A stretch of 48,706 nt of DNA from a bacterium (GTDB lineage: Bacteria > Actinomycetota > Acidimicrobiia > Spongiisociales > Spongiisociaceae): NCBI GenBank assembly GCA_028820935.1, contig JAPPHZ010000039.1:1-48706 (forward strand). Direction: 5' to 3'. Made by a program: the position numbers and the translations under genes. Positions 25,665-34,192 of this stretch are shown here, one piece after another. The notes below the pieces were generated by a model. The model had not been told where the DNA came from and did no database searches. It was given only the letters and a program-made list of their open reading frames with translations. Numbering within the stretch: position 1 is the stretch's first letter; each line of letters opens with the position of its first letter.

Positions 25665-27008
25665 GTGAGCCGTCCGGGTCTGGACGACGGGGAGGCGCCG
25701 GCACGGGCGACTAACCCGTACGGGATGCGGATAGGGGTGATCGGGGCCGGCTACGTCGGTCTGGTACAGGCCGGAGGACTGGTTCGGCTTGGCCATGAAG
25801 TTCGGCTGGGGGAGCGCGATGAGGCCCGACTCGATGCCCTCCGGGCCGGATGGGTTCCCGTCTACGAGCCGGGCCTGGCCGCCCTCCTGTCCGAGGGCCG
25901 GGCTACGGGGCGGCTCAGCTTCCACGCCTCCAACCGGGAGGCGGCGAAGGGCGCGTCGGTGGTTTTCATCGCCCTGCCCACTCCCTCGGACGAGGGCGGA
26001 GCGGTCGACACTTCCATCCTGGACCGCGCCATCGCCGATGTGGCAGCCTCGTTGCGGGCCGGCTCGGTCCTGGTCATCAAGTCCACGGTTCCGGTGGGTA
26101 CGGTCCGGCGGATCTCGCAGATGCCTGCCATCGCGGAACGGGATGTCAGGGTGGTGTCCAATCCCGAGTTCCTCCGGGAAGGCTCGGCGGTCGACGACTT
26201 TCTGGACCCGGACCGGATCGTCATCGGCTCGGCCGACCCCCAGGCAGCGGAAATACTCGCATCAGGTGTGTACGGCGACCTTCCGGGAGAGCGGGTCGTG
26301 GTCGATCCCGCCTCGGCGGAGATGATCAAGTACGCCGCCAACGCCTATCTGGCGACCCGGGTCAGCTTCGTGAACTCGATCGCCAACCTGTGCGAGGAGG
26401 TAGGCGCCGACGCGGCTGCCGTGCTCCGGGGAATGGGCCGCGACCACCGGATCGGCCCCCACTACCTCGCCCCGGGACCCGGTTACGGAGGATCCTGCCT
26501 GCCGAAGGACACGCGGGCGCTGGGGGCGATGGCAGCACGGCACGGGTACGACTTCCGGTTGCTCCGGGCTGTGATGGAGGTCAACGACGAGCAGAGGCGG
26601 CGGATCGTAGGCAAGGTGGCGTCCGCCGTGGGTGGGACGTTGTCCGGCGCCACGGTGGGTCTGTGGGGTCTGGCGTTCAAGGCGGGGACGGACGACGTCA
26701 GGGAGTCGCCGGCTGCCGATCTCGCCCTGAGGCTGACCGCGGCAGGCGCCGCCGTCCGTGCCTACGACCCGCGTGCCTCTCTGTCGATGACGGGGATGGA
26801 ACTGGTGGCGGATCCCCTGGCGGCGGCGAAGGGGGCCGATGTCTTGCTGGTGGCGACCGAGTGGCCCCAGTTCCTGGAGGTCGACCCGGTAGCCGTCAAG
26901 GAGGTGATGCGGGGTTCGGTGGTCGTGGATGCCCGCAACCTTCTGGATGCGGAGGCGGTCAGAGCCGCGGGGCTCTCTTATCGGGGCGTGGGTGCGGGCC
27001 GGTCATGA
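25665..27008 (+). CDS. UDP-glucose 6-dehydrogenase family protein
   Basis: 447 residues from a GTG at 25665, chosen because GGAGG (25655-25659) is five bases upstream; an ATG at 25725 lacks a ribosome site. GVIGAGYVGL (about 24-33) binds NAD, VYEPGL and STVPVGT are family landmarks, and the catalytic cysteine is C278 in GYGGSCLPKD. The enzyme oxidises UDP-glucose to UDP-glucuronate in two steps; UDP-ManNAc dehydrogenase is the close alternative. The stop overlaps the epimerase start (ATGA), so the product is likely passed to that enzyme. Confidence 0.92.
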   Translation: MSRPGLDDGEAPARATNPYGMRIGVIGAGYVGLVQAGGLVRLGHEVRLGERDEARLDALRAGWVPVYEPGLAALLSEGRATGRLSFHASNREAAKGASVVFIALPTPSDEGGAVDTSILDRAIADVAASLRAGSVLVIKSTVPVGTVRRISQMPAIAERDVRVVSNPEFLREGSAVDDFLDPDRIVIGSADPQAAEILASGVYGDLPGERVVVDPASAEMIKYAANAYLATRVSFVNSIANLCEEVGADAAAVLRGMGRDHRIGPHYLAPGPGYGGSCLPKDTRALGAMAARHGYDFRLLRAVMEVNDEQRRRIVGKVASAVGGTLSGATVGLWGLAFKAGTDDVRESPAADLALRLTAAGAAVRAYDPRASLSMTGMELVADPLAAAKGADVLLVATEWPQFLEVDPVAVKEVMRGSVVVDARNLLDAEAVRAAGLSYRGVGAGRS

Positions 27009-27964
27009 TCTGGACCCGGGATCCCACCCGAGGGCGAGCCCTCGTAACCGGGGGTGCGGGCTTTCTTGGATCGAGCCTGGTCTACCGCCTGATCTCCGAT
27101 GGCTGGTCGATCCTGGTGGTGGATGACCTTTCGTCAGGCCGCCTGTCCCGCCTGGCCGACGCCCGCCGGTTCGGAAAGGTGAGCATCCACCAGATGGACA
27201 TCCGCTCCGAGCACCTGGCGGCCGCGGTCGCCAAGTTCGCTCCCGACCGGATCTTCCATCTGGCCGCCCAGACGTCGGTGGCGGTGTCCGTGGCCGATCC
27301 CGGCCTGGATGCGGACATCAATATCTCCGGTACCCTCAACCTGCTGGAGGCGGCTCGGTTGGCCGGCATGCCGCGCCTGGTGTTCGTCTCCACCGGGGGC
27401 GCCATCTACGGCCCGGAGGCCCCGCTTCCCACACCCGAGGACACGCCCAAGTTTCCGGCGTCGCCCTACGGCCTCTCCAAGCTGGTGGCCGAGCAATACC
27501 TGGACCTGTGGAAGCGGATTCGAGGGCTGGACCACGCGGTCGTCCGTCCGGCCAACGTCTACGGGCCGCGGCAGGACTCCTCGGGTGAGGGTGGGGTAGT
27601 GGCGATCTTCGCCAGGGCCTGCATGGACAGGACCCGCCCGACCATCTTCGGAACCGGCGATGACACCAGGGACTACGTGTTTGTCGAGGACGTGGTGGAT
27701 GCGCTGGTGCTGGCAGGGGACAAGGGAGGGGGAGGTGTCTACAACATCGGAACCGGCGTGGAGACCAGCACCCTGGAGGTATTCAGGGCGGTGGCTCGAC
27801 AAGCCCGCTTCGGTGGCGGAGCGAACCACGGACCCCCGCGGGCCGGAGACGTTCCCCGTTCCGCCCTCGAGTGCAGCCGGGCACGCAGAGAGCTGGACTG
27901 GAGACCCCGAACCTCCTTCGAGGAGGGCATCGAGGCCACCGTCTCCTGGTTTGCCACGAATTAG
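27005..27964 (+). CDS. NAD-dependent sugar-nucleotide epimerase/dehydratase
   Basis: 319 residues, an extended SDR. It has TGGAGFLG (about 15-22) for NAD binding, FHLAAQTSV, the catalytic Ser/Thr in VSTGGAIYG, and YGLSK (Y-x3-K). RPANVYGPRQ is typical of UDP-glucose or UDP-glucuronate 4-epimerases. Being coupled to UDP-glucose dehydrogenase, it probably acts on UDP-glucuronate (4-epimerase or decarboxylase). Its TAG stop codon lies inside the first unit of a 7-bp repeat array, which is unusual. Confidence 0.88.
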   Translation: MIWTRDPTRGRALVTGGAGFLGSSLVYRLISDGWSILVVDDLSSGRLSRLADARRFGKVSIHQMDIRSEHLAAAVAKFAPDRIFHLAAQTSVAVSVADPGLDADINISGTLNLLEAARLAGMPRLVFVSTGGAIYGPEAPLPTPEDTPKFPASPYGLSKLVAEQYLDLWKRIRGLDHAVVRPANVYGPRQDSSGEGGVVAIFARACMDRTRPTIFGTGDDTRDYVFVEDVVDALVLAGDKGGGGVYNIGTGVETSTLEVFRAVARQARFGGGANHGPPRAGDVPRSALECSRARRELDWRPRTSFEEGIEATVSWFATN

Positions 27965-27987
27965 TTGTTAGGTACTAGTTGCTAGTT
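27960..27987 (+). repeat. Heptad array A (4 x NNTAGTT), overlapping the epimerase stop
   Basis: Four consecutive 7-bp units: ATTAGTT, GTTAGGT, ACTAGTT, GCTAGTT. The TAG of the first unit is the stop codon of the epimerase gene. The tract is AT-rich in a GC-rich chromosome and continues into a further AT-rich 40 bases before the cofE stop. The units match those of the two arrays near 36.7-37.0 kb. Confidence 0.75.
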
Positions 27988-28031
27988 GCCAAATAATGTT
28001 ATACGACACTGACCACTGACCGGAGCGTGTG

Positions 28032-28733
28032 CTAGCGGAACATGTCCTGGCCGGGGTCCCGCACCAGGTCGGCGCTCGATCCCTCACCCGCCGGGTAATC
28101 CGCTCCCCGGATGATGGCGGCGGGGATGCCCTTGGCCTTGCCCATCACCAGGTCGGCTGCCGCGGCCAACTCGTCCGCCAGCGCCACTTCAGTCACTTCG
28201 AGGGTGTTGCCGTAGGTGTCGGTCGTTCCCCGGTAGTCCACCACGGCGGGAATGCCGGCGACGCCGATCGCCACATCGGTGAGGCCGTGACGCCACGCCC
28301 TTCCGAACGTGTCGGTGATGATCACCCCGACCGTCACCCCGAGGGCCTGCCGGAGACGGGCACGGATCCGCCGGGCTGACCTGTCCGGAGCGATGGGGAG
28401 GAGTACCGCCGAGCCGGGGCGCACGTTGGACTTGTCGACCCCGGCGTTGGCGCACACGAACCCGTGATGCGTCTCGGTGATCACCAGTTCGTCGCGGCGC
28501 CGGAGGATGGCCGACGCCTCCCGTTCGATCAGCCGGAGGCGGGCCTCCGGGTCGTCGCCGATGTCCTCGATACGACCCTCGGCCTTCGAGACCAGCTTGT
28601 GCGTGACCACCAGCACGTCCCCGTCCGCAGGTTCCAGCCGGGACGCCGCCAGTCCTCCGATGAGCAGCCCGGCTACGTCATCACCGGGCTCGGCCTCGGG
28701 AATGCCCTCCACGGGGATGATCGAGATGCTCAT
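28032..28733 (-). CDS. cofE: Coenzyme F420-0:L-glutamate ligase
   Basis: 233 residues, single-domain form like archaeal CofE and the N-terminal part of mycobacterial FbiB. Motifs include the early DVLVVTHKLVSKAEGR, ETHHGFVCANAGVDKSN and ITDTFGRAWRHGLTDVAIG, all characteristic of the family. The enzyme adds gamma-linked glutamates to F420-0 with GTP. Its start overlaps the cofD stop by four bases, so the two form an operon. No nitroreductase-like second domain is present, so FMN-dependent reduction of dehydro-F420 must be encoded elsewhere. Confidence 0.93.
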   Translation of the reverse strand: MSISIIPVEGIPEAEPGDDVAGLLIGGLAASRLEPADGDVLVVTHKLVSKAEGRIEDIGDDPEARLRLIEREASAILRRRDELVITETHHGFVCANAGVDKSNVRPGSAVLLPIAPDRSARRIRARLRQALGVTVGVIITDTFGRAWRHGLTDVAIGVAGIPAVVDYRGTTDTYGNTLEVTEVALADELAAAADLVMGKAKGIPAAIIRGADYPAGEGSSADLVRDPGQDMFR

Positions 28734-29665
28734 GTATCGAGTCCCAGCAGGCCGATCATCCGCCGGGCCAACCCGATCGCCTGTTCCACCCCCGCGATGC
28801 GGGTGGGTCCGGCATGGACCGACAACCCCGAGCGGGAGAGGGCGGGCACGTCGGCCTGGTCGGCACTGTCGATGAAGAAGTCCTGTATCAGGCCCGGATA
28901 GGCCGCCGCCACCCCGGCGTTCCCCGGCGGGAATCCCAGCGAGGTCAACACGCGGTCGGCCGGTCCCTTGAGCGCCCGGCCTCCGAACAGCGGGCTGACC
29001 GCCATCACCCGGCGGGCTCCTCTTACCGCGGCCGCGATCTCCCGGACCGCCAGGATGGGCCAGACGGACAGGGGAGGGTTGGAGGGTGCGATGACCACCG
29101 CGTCGGCGCCTGCGATCGCCTCGACGACGCCGGGGGCGGGCCGGGCCGTGGACTCGCCGACGAACCTCACCTCGGTGACCTCGTCGCGGTGGCCGCGCAG
29201 CACGAAGTACTCCTGGAACGCCATCCAGTGGCCCGGGCCGGTCAGCACCTCGGTCCGGAGCCGGTCGTCAGTGGCGGGGATGACCGTCGAGCGCACTCCC
29301 ATCATTCCCGCCAGGTCGGCCGTGATGGCGTGGAGCGGATCGCCGTCCCGAAGCCGCAGCGTCCGGTAGAGGTTGAGGGCGGCGTCGGCGTCCCCGATCC
29401 GGAAACGGGTGTCGACCCCGAAACGCGCCAGATGGTCCATCAGCACCATGGTGTCACCGGCTCGACCCCAACCGGCGGGTCCTTCCTGCCCGGTCAGCGT
29501 GTAGAGCACCGTGTCTACGTCAGGGGACACCGACCACCCGTAGAACGTGTCGTCATCACCCACATTCACCACCACCGTGGACTCGACATCCTCGAGGTGC
29601 TCGAAGCCCCGGGCCAGCCGGGCGCCCCCGACTCCACCGGACAGGAGCGCGACACGACGGGTCAC
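28730..29665 (-). CDS. cofD: 2-phospho-L-lactate (or phosphoenolpyruvate) transferase
   Basis: 311 residues from a GTG at 29665, where homology starts (VTRRVALLSGGVGGARLARG). The open frame extends 24 codons upstream into the promoter region of the divergent gene and was not used. LSGGVGGARL, NVGDDDTFYGW and APSNPPLSVWPIL are hallmarks of CofD/FbiA, which joins the phospho-acid from its guanosine-diphosphate-activated form to Fo. It is followed directly by cofE. In actinobacteria the donor is often derived from phosphoenolpyruvate; the sequence does not settle this. Confidence 0.93.
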   Translation of the reverse strand: MTRRVALLSGGVGGARLARGFEHLEDVESTVVVNVGDDDTFYGWSVSPDVDTVLYTLTGQEGPAGWGRAGDTMVLMDHLARFGVDTRFRIGDADAALNLYRTLRLRDGDPLHAITADLAGMMGVRSTVIPATDDRLRTEVLTGPGHWMAFQEYFVLRGHRDEVTEVRFVGESTARPAPGVVEAIAGADAVVIAPSNPPLSVWPILAVREIAAAVRGARRVMAVSPLFGGRALKGPADRVLTSLGFPPGNAGVAAAYPGLIQDFFIDSADQADVPALSRSGLSVHAGPTRIAGVEQAIGLARRMIGLLGLDT

Positions 29666-29690
29666 AGGCCCGGGGTCGGGGTGGCGGTTA

Positions 29691-29719
29691 TTGTCTTGTG
29701 GCTCGTTCCGTAACACAAT
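29691..29719 (+). promoter_or_regulatory. Candidate promoter of the membrane-glycan operon
   Basis: TTGTCT (29691-29696) and CACAAT (29714-29719) are 17 bases apart, each matching the consensus at four of six positions. The predicted start would fall very close to the ATG at 29729, implying a short or absent leader. Confidence 0.3.
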
Positions 29720-29728
29720 GGGGTTTCC

Positions 29729-32515
29729 ATGACCCAACCCTCTACTCCGTCACCGAAGCCGCGCGTCCTAGCGCTGGTGGTGGCCCGCAGGGGGGACGAG
29801 ATCACCGACGTGCTGGAAAGCATCGAGTCCCAAGTCTACGAGGTCGAGGAGGTGGTGGTCATCGCCGAGCGGCGGCCGGATGTCGCACGAGAGACGGCCG
29901 GGCCCAGGACGGCCCGGCGGCTGTCGGAGGCTCTCGACGCAGTTGACGGTCCGGTGGACTACCTGTGGATGTTGGACTCCCGTACCACCGCCCGACCCGA
30001 CGCCCTGGCCGCGCTGATCGACGCCGCCGAGAGCCTGGAGGCCTCCGTGGTGGGCTCGAAGGTCCTCGACACCGACTATCCCGACCGGCTGCTCTCCGTG
30101 GGCGGGCCCACCGATGTGTTCGGGTTCCCGTCCACGGGCCTGGAGACCGGGGAGATCGATCAGGAGCAGTTCGACGTCATCCGGGACGTGGCCTTCCTGG
30201 AGCCGGCTTCGCTACTCGTCAGGAGGGACCTGGCCGAAGGTCTGGGAGGGTTGGATCACTCCCTGCCGTACCTCTCCTTCGGCCTGGACATCTGCCAGAG
30301 GGCACGGGTGGTGGGCGGACGGGTAGTGGTGACCCCGGGCTCGGAGGTCTTCAGCCGGGCCAGTGGCGCCCAGCGGCCCACAACCTGGCGGGAGCAGGCC
30401 GGGCGGCTTCGGATCATGCTCAAGACGTACTCCGCGGTGACCCTCGCTTGGGCCCTACCCGCCCTGTTCCTGGTGGGTCTGGCTACCTGGCTCTTCCGGC
30501 TCGGGAAAGGCTTCATCACCGGACCGGTGGACTGGGTTCGCACCTGGGCCTGGAACCTGCTCTACCTGCCCTCGACCCTGGCGGCGCGGCAGCGCGCCCC
30601 GACCACTTCCATGGAGTCCGACGCCGAGCTGTTCCGCTTCCAGGTCCGCGGCTCGCTGGAGTTGCGCGAGATCGCGGCCGAACTGGGCGCCCTGCTCGGC
30701 GCCGGCGCCGAGGAGGAGGAGCCGGACGATCGCGCCCCGCCGGCCTTCTGGCAGAGACCGGATGTGATAACGACAGTGCTGGGGGTGGCGCTGGTACTGG
30801 TGTTCACCCGCTCCATCATCGCAGAGGGACTGCCGGCGACCGGATACCTGCTGCCGCTGGCCGAATCGGCCTGGGAAACCCTCCGCGCCTATGCCGGGGG
30901 ATGGCATCCGGGCGGGTTGGGCAGTCCCGAGCCCATGCATCCTTCGATCGGCGCCACCGCCGCCATCCAGCTACTTCTGGGCGGCCGCGGCGGGGCCGCC
31001 GGCATTCTCACGGTGGTCGCGGTCGCGTCGGGTGTGGCCGGCATGGTGGCTCTGATCCGCAGGCTCGGCCTCAGCCGCGGGGCGCGCCTGGTGGCCGGGG
31101 CGGTGTTCGTAGCCGGGTTCCCGGTGCTGTGGCTGGCCGGGGATGGCTACTGGCCCGGCCTCCTGGCGCTCGGCGGGCTCCCCTGGTCGTTGCTCGGGGT
31201 GGTCGGGCCGGACCCGGAGACCGTTCCGGGCTGGACGGGGCGTCTCGCCAGGGTGGGTCTCGCCACCGCCGCCTCGGCCGTCTTCGTCCCGCTTTCGATA
31301 GTGATAACCATGCTGTTCGGGCTGGTTTGGGCGTCAATGGCGCGGCTCATCCGTCCCCTGGTCATCGGCGCGGCCGGGTCGGTGCTCGCTCTCCCCGTGC
31401 TGCTGCCGTGGTTGAGCGGGCGCGGGATAGCGGGGGTGCTGGAGACGGGCGCGCCCTTCCACCCCGATCCATCCTGGTGGGTGGCTGTTCCGGTGCTGGT
31501 GGCGGGCGCTGCGGCCATGGTGGTTGCCCGCGGCCGGCCGCTGTCGGTGGCCGCTACGGGTGCGGTGATCGGATCGGTCGGCTTTCTCGTGGCGCGGGCC
31601 GGCTCTGCGGGCGCGGGCCAGGAAGTCACGGTCGCGGGCCTGATCGCCACGGCTGCCGGAACGGCGCTGGTCGTGGCCGGTGCCCTGGACGCGCCGGCCT
31701 CGCTCGGTATCGACGTCTCGCTGCCGCGGACCGCGACCGCTTACGCGGCCATGGTGGCCGCCATCGTGGTCGGACTGACCTCGCTGGTCGCGGCGCCGGC
31801 CGGCCGCATGGGGCTGCCCGACGACCGGTTCGGCACTCTCGCGTTCGCCTCCAGCCGGGCGGAGGCCCACGGTCCCGACCGGGTGCTGTTGACCGGGCCG
31901 CCGGAAACCCTTCCGGGACAGCATCGGGTGCTTCCGGATGGCACGCCCTACCGCCTTATCGGCGGCGTCCTGGACTATCCACAGGCCTGGCTCCCCGAAG
32001 CCCGCCTGGGAGATGCTGCCCTCGAGGAAACCCTGGTCGGGTTGGTGGCCGGGGAGGAGCTTCGCCCCGGAGAGCTGCTGGCGCGGTTCGGCATCCGCTG
32101 GGTGGCGGTCACAGGTCCCAGCCCGATAGCTGACGCCATGAGCGCGCAGCTGGATATGCGGCCGCTCGCCGGCCTCTTCGTGGGGGACTCCGGCGGGGTG
32201 TGGGAGAACGATGTGCCCGCCTACCGGGCGGTGACCGATGGTGGGGAGGCGTGGTCGTGGACGGCGCCCGACTACGAGGGCCGCCAGGCCGGAGGCTCGG
32301 TCCGGATCGCGGAGAACGCCGACCACCGATGGGGCCCGGGCGCCTGGCAACAGGACGGCTGGGCCAACCGCGTGCCGGCGGAGGCGGGGGTCGCCGCCTT
32401 CGGAGGGGTGGGTTCGTTCCGGTTCCAGGCACGGGCGGCAGGCGTCGTGGTGATCGTGCTGGCGGGCCTGTCGCTGGTGCGGACCAGGCGTGAGGCCGGG
32501 GACCGACCGGTATGA
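29729..32515 (+). CDS. GT2-like domain fused to a large membrane region
   Basis: 928 residues. The first about 230 resemble a family 2 glycosyltransferase (RVLALVVARRGDEITDVLESI at the start, LPYLSFGLDICQRARV near 190). The rest holds many membrane segments with two loops, and an outside-facing part near 700-880. The GT2 nucleotide-binding D-x-D position reads LDSRTTARPDAL, so the second Asp is missing. Similar fusion proteins sit beside cofD in other actinobacteria. It begins a four-gene operon with ATGA-type overlaps. A role in cell-envelope glycan assembly is likely but catalysis is uncertain. Confidence 0.75.
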   Translation: MTQPSTPSPKPRVLALVVARRGDEITDVLESIESQVYEVEEVVVIAERRPDVARETAGPRTARRLSEALDAVDGPVDYLWMLDSRTTARPDALAALIDAAESLEASVVGSKVLDTDYPDRLLSVGGPTDVFGFPSTGLETGEIDQEQFDVIRDVAFLEPASLLVRRDLAEGLGGLDHSLPYLSFGLDICQRARVVGGRVVVTPGSEVFSRASGAQRPTTWREQAGRLRIMLKTYSAVTLAWALPALFLVGLATWLFRLGKGFITGPVDWVRTWAWNLLYLPSTLAARQRAPTTSMESDAELFRFQVRGSLELREIAAELGALLGAGAEEEEPDDRAPPAFWQRPDVITTVLGVALVLVFTRSIIAEGLPATGYLLPLAESAWETLRAYAGGWHPGGLGSPEPMHPSIGATAAIQLLLGGRGGAAGILTVVAVASGVAGMVALIRRLGLSRGARLVAGAVFVAGFPVLWLAGDGYWPGLLALGGLPWSLLGVVGPDPETVPGWTGRLARVGLATAASAVFVPLSIVITMLFGLVWASMARLIRPLVIGAAGSVLALPVLLPWLSGRGIAGVLETGAPFHPDPSWWVAVPVLVAGAAAMVVARGRPLSVAATGAVIGSVGFLVARAGSAGAGQEVTVAGLIATAAGTALVVAGALDAPASLGIDVSLPRTATAYAAMVAAIVVGLTSLVAAPAGRMGLPDDRFGTLAFASSRAEAHGPDRVLLTGPPETLPGQHRVLPDGTPYRLIGGVLDYPQAWLPEARLGDAALEETLVGLVAGEELRPGELLARFGIRWVAVTGPSPIADAMSAQLDMRPLAGLFVGDSGGVWENDVPAYRAVTDGGEAWSWTAPDYEGRQAGGSVRIAENADHRWGPGAWQQDGWANRVPAEAGVAAFGGVGSFRFQARAAGVVVIVLAGLSLVRTRREAGDRPV

Positions 32516-33819
32516 CCCGCATAATCGGCTTGGCCGTGGCCGCCCTCGCCGTCGTGGTGGCGACCATGCAACCGGCCCCCGGGCCGCCGGTACCGGCCGT
32601 GGAGACGACCAACCGTGCAGAGGCGCCGACCGGCAGGGCATCCCACTTCGCCCACTGTCCCTGGTCGCGTTCCGACAGCCTCCGGAGTTCGGCCTACAGC
32701 GTGCTGGGGGAGGGACCGGCGGGCTTCGACCTCTCCTTCCTCGAGGGCGGTTCGGTGGACGACAGGTTGTCGGGCCGGACCGACGCGAACGCGGCGGCCA
32801 GGGTCGAGAACCCGCGTCCGGTCGGCGCCAGCTCCGCGATGGTCGAGTTCTCCGGGAACGTGGGCTCGGTCGGCGTGGTGACCACAGGTGAGAGTCTGCT
32901 GGCGGGTGACCTGTGCTCGGGGAGGATTCCGGACTCCTGGCACTTGCCGGGAGGCTCCACGCTGGAGGGTGAGAGCCTGGTCCTCCGCCTCTTCAACCCC
33001 TTCACCGCCGACGCCCGGGTCGATCTCTGGGCATTCAGCGAGTTGGGCATCGAGGCCGGAGAAGCTCTGGAGGGATTGGCGGTTCCGGCCCGGCGCACGC
33101 GGGTAGTGGCCTTCGAGGAGTTGCTGCCCGGCCGGGAGTCGCTGTCGGTGATAGTCCGCCCGGTCGTGGGTTCGGTCATCCCGGCGATGGTGCTCGACAC
33201 CGGCACGGACGTAGCGGTCTGGCCCGGCTCGGACGCAGGCGACGGATGGGAGTTCCCGGTAGCGGGCGCGGTCGGGCTCCGGAGTGACCTGGTCCTGACC
33301 AACGAGGCCTCCATCCCGGTCAACTTCCTGCTCGAGGCATTCGACGAGTCCGGGGCGCGGTTACCCACCCAGGTGGGCCGTATCGAGGGGCCCGGGCAGG
33401 CGCGGGTGTCTTTGGACGGGTTGAGTTCCTCCGGGTTCGGGGTGCGGGTGACCGGCGACGGACCCTTCGGCGCGGTCATCGTGGCTCGCTCGGAGACCGG
33501 CGTGGCCGCAACCGTCGGGGCTCGGACCACGGCAACCGGATGGCTGGTGCCGGGCCCGGGGGTGGTCGCATCCGGGAGCCGGCTCAGGTTCCTCAACGCC
33601 GGGGTTACCGAGTTGACCGCCACCTACCGCACGCTCACTCCCGAGGGAAGGACCCGTGCCAATGTGATCGGGATTCCCCCCAACTCGGTCCGCACCGTCC
33701 ACATTGCCGCCCCGGAGGTCGCGGGTGTCCGGGTCACCGCCGACGGCCCGCTGACGGTGGGGTGGCTGGCGACCGTGTCCGGCCGGGCGATGTTCTCGGG
33801 GGCGATCCCGAGTGGCTGA
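32512..33819 (+). CDS. DUF5719-like secreted or membrane-anchored protein
   Basis: 435 residues. A hydrophobic segment at 4-20 looks like a signal peptide or anchor. The rest is soluble, rich in Val, Gly and Ser, with beta-strand-like repeats such as LRLFNPFTADARVDLW, DLVLTNEASIPVNFLLEAF and RLRFLNAGVTELTATYR, which suggest tandem immunoglobulin-like folds. Size, neighbours and pattern resemble the DUF5719 proteins that follow the GT2-membrane fusion in actinobacteria; this match is from memory. It overlaps both neighbours, so it is co-translated. The function is unknown. Confidence 0.65.
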   Translation: MTRIIGLAVAALAVVVATMQPAPGPPVPAVETTNRAEAPTGRASHFAHCPWSRSDSLRSSAYSVLGEGPAGFDLSFLEGGSVDDRLSGRTDANAAARVENPRPVGASSAMVEFSGNVGSVGVVTTGESLLAGDLCSGRIPDSWHLPGGSTLEGESLVLRLFNPFTADARVDLWAFSELGIEAGEALEGLAVPARRTRVVAFEELLPGRESLSVIVRPVVGSVIPAMVLDTGTDVAVWPGSDAGDGWEFPVAGAVGLRSDLVLTNEASIPVNFLLEAFDESGARLPTQVGRIEGPGQARVSLDGLSSSGFGVRVTGDGPFGAVIVARSETGVAATVGARTTATGWLVPGPGVVASGSRLRFLNAGVTELTATYRTLTPEGRTRANVIGIPPNSVRTVHIAAPEVAGVRVTADGPLTVGWLATVSGRAMFSGAIPSG

Positions 33820-34192
33820 GGGCTTCGTGGTTCGACTACTGGTGGTCCTGGCGGCGGTGGGAGCGGTGGCAGCGGTGGCCGCTTTCCGTCCGAGACGGCC
33901 CCGGACTCCGCTCTCAGTGGAAGGGAACCTCGACGGCCCCGGCGTCTACCTGTTCACCGCCGCCGGGTGTGATGCATGCGATGAGGCCCGGCTGGTCTAC
34001 AGCAAGGTGCTGGGTGAGTCGGGTTTCATCGAGCGGAGCTGGGAGGAGCATTCCGACCTGCTGGCCCGGGTCGGGGTGGCCGACCTACCGTCGGGCGCGG
34101 TGGTGGGCGCCGACGGTAGGCAAGTGGCCTCGTTCGCACAGGTACCGAAGCCGCCGGCACTCCGGTGGGCGGTCCGGAAGATGAGGGCATGA
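33812..34192 (+). CDS. Membrane-anchored thioredoxin-like protein
   Basis: 126 residues from a GTG at 33812 that overlaps the previous stop by eight bases. One N-terminal membrane segment (about 6-25) is followed by a short basic stretch and a small thioredoxin-like domain with VYLFTAAGCDACDEAR. The C-D-A-C pair stands where thioredoxins have their redox-active CxxC. A conserved cis-proline region (VADLPSGAVV) follows. It may face the outside and serve envelope proteins of the operon. Which side it faces was not resolved. Confidence 0.65.
   Translation: MAEGFVVRLLVVLAAVGAVAAVAAFRPRRPRTPLSVEGNLDGPGVYLFTAAGCDACDEARLVYSKVLGESGFIERSWEEHSDLLARVGVADLPSGAVVGADGRQVASFAQVPKPPALRWAVRKMRA

Noticed and set aside
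25850-27004. Upstream extension of the epimerase frame
   Set aside because: It runs inside the UDP-glucose dehydrogenase gene in another frame. The epimerase fold begins after the ATG at 27005.
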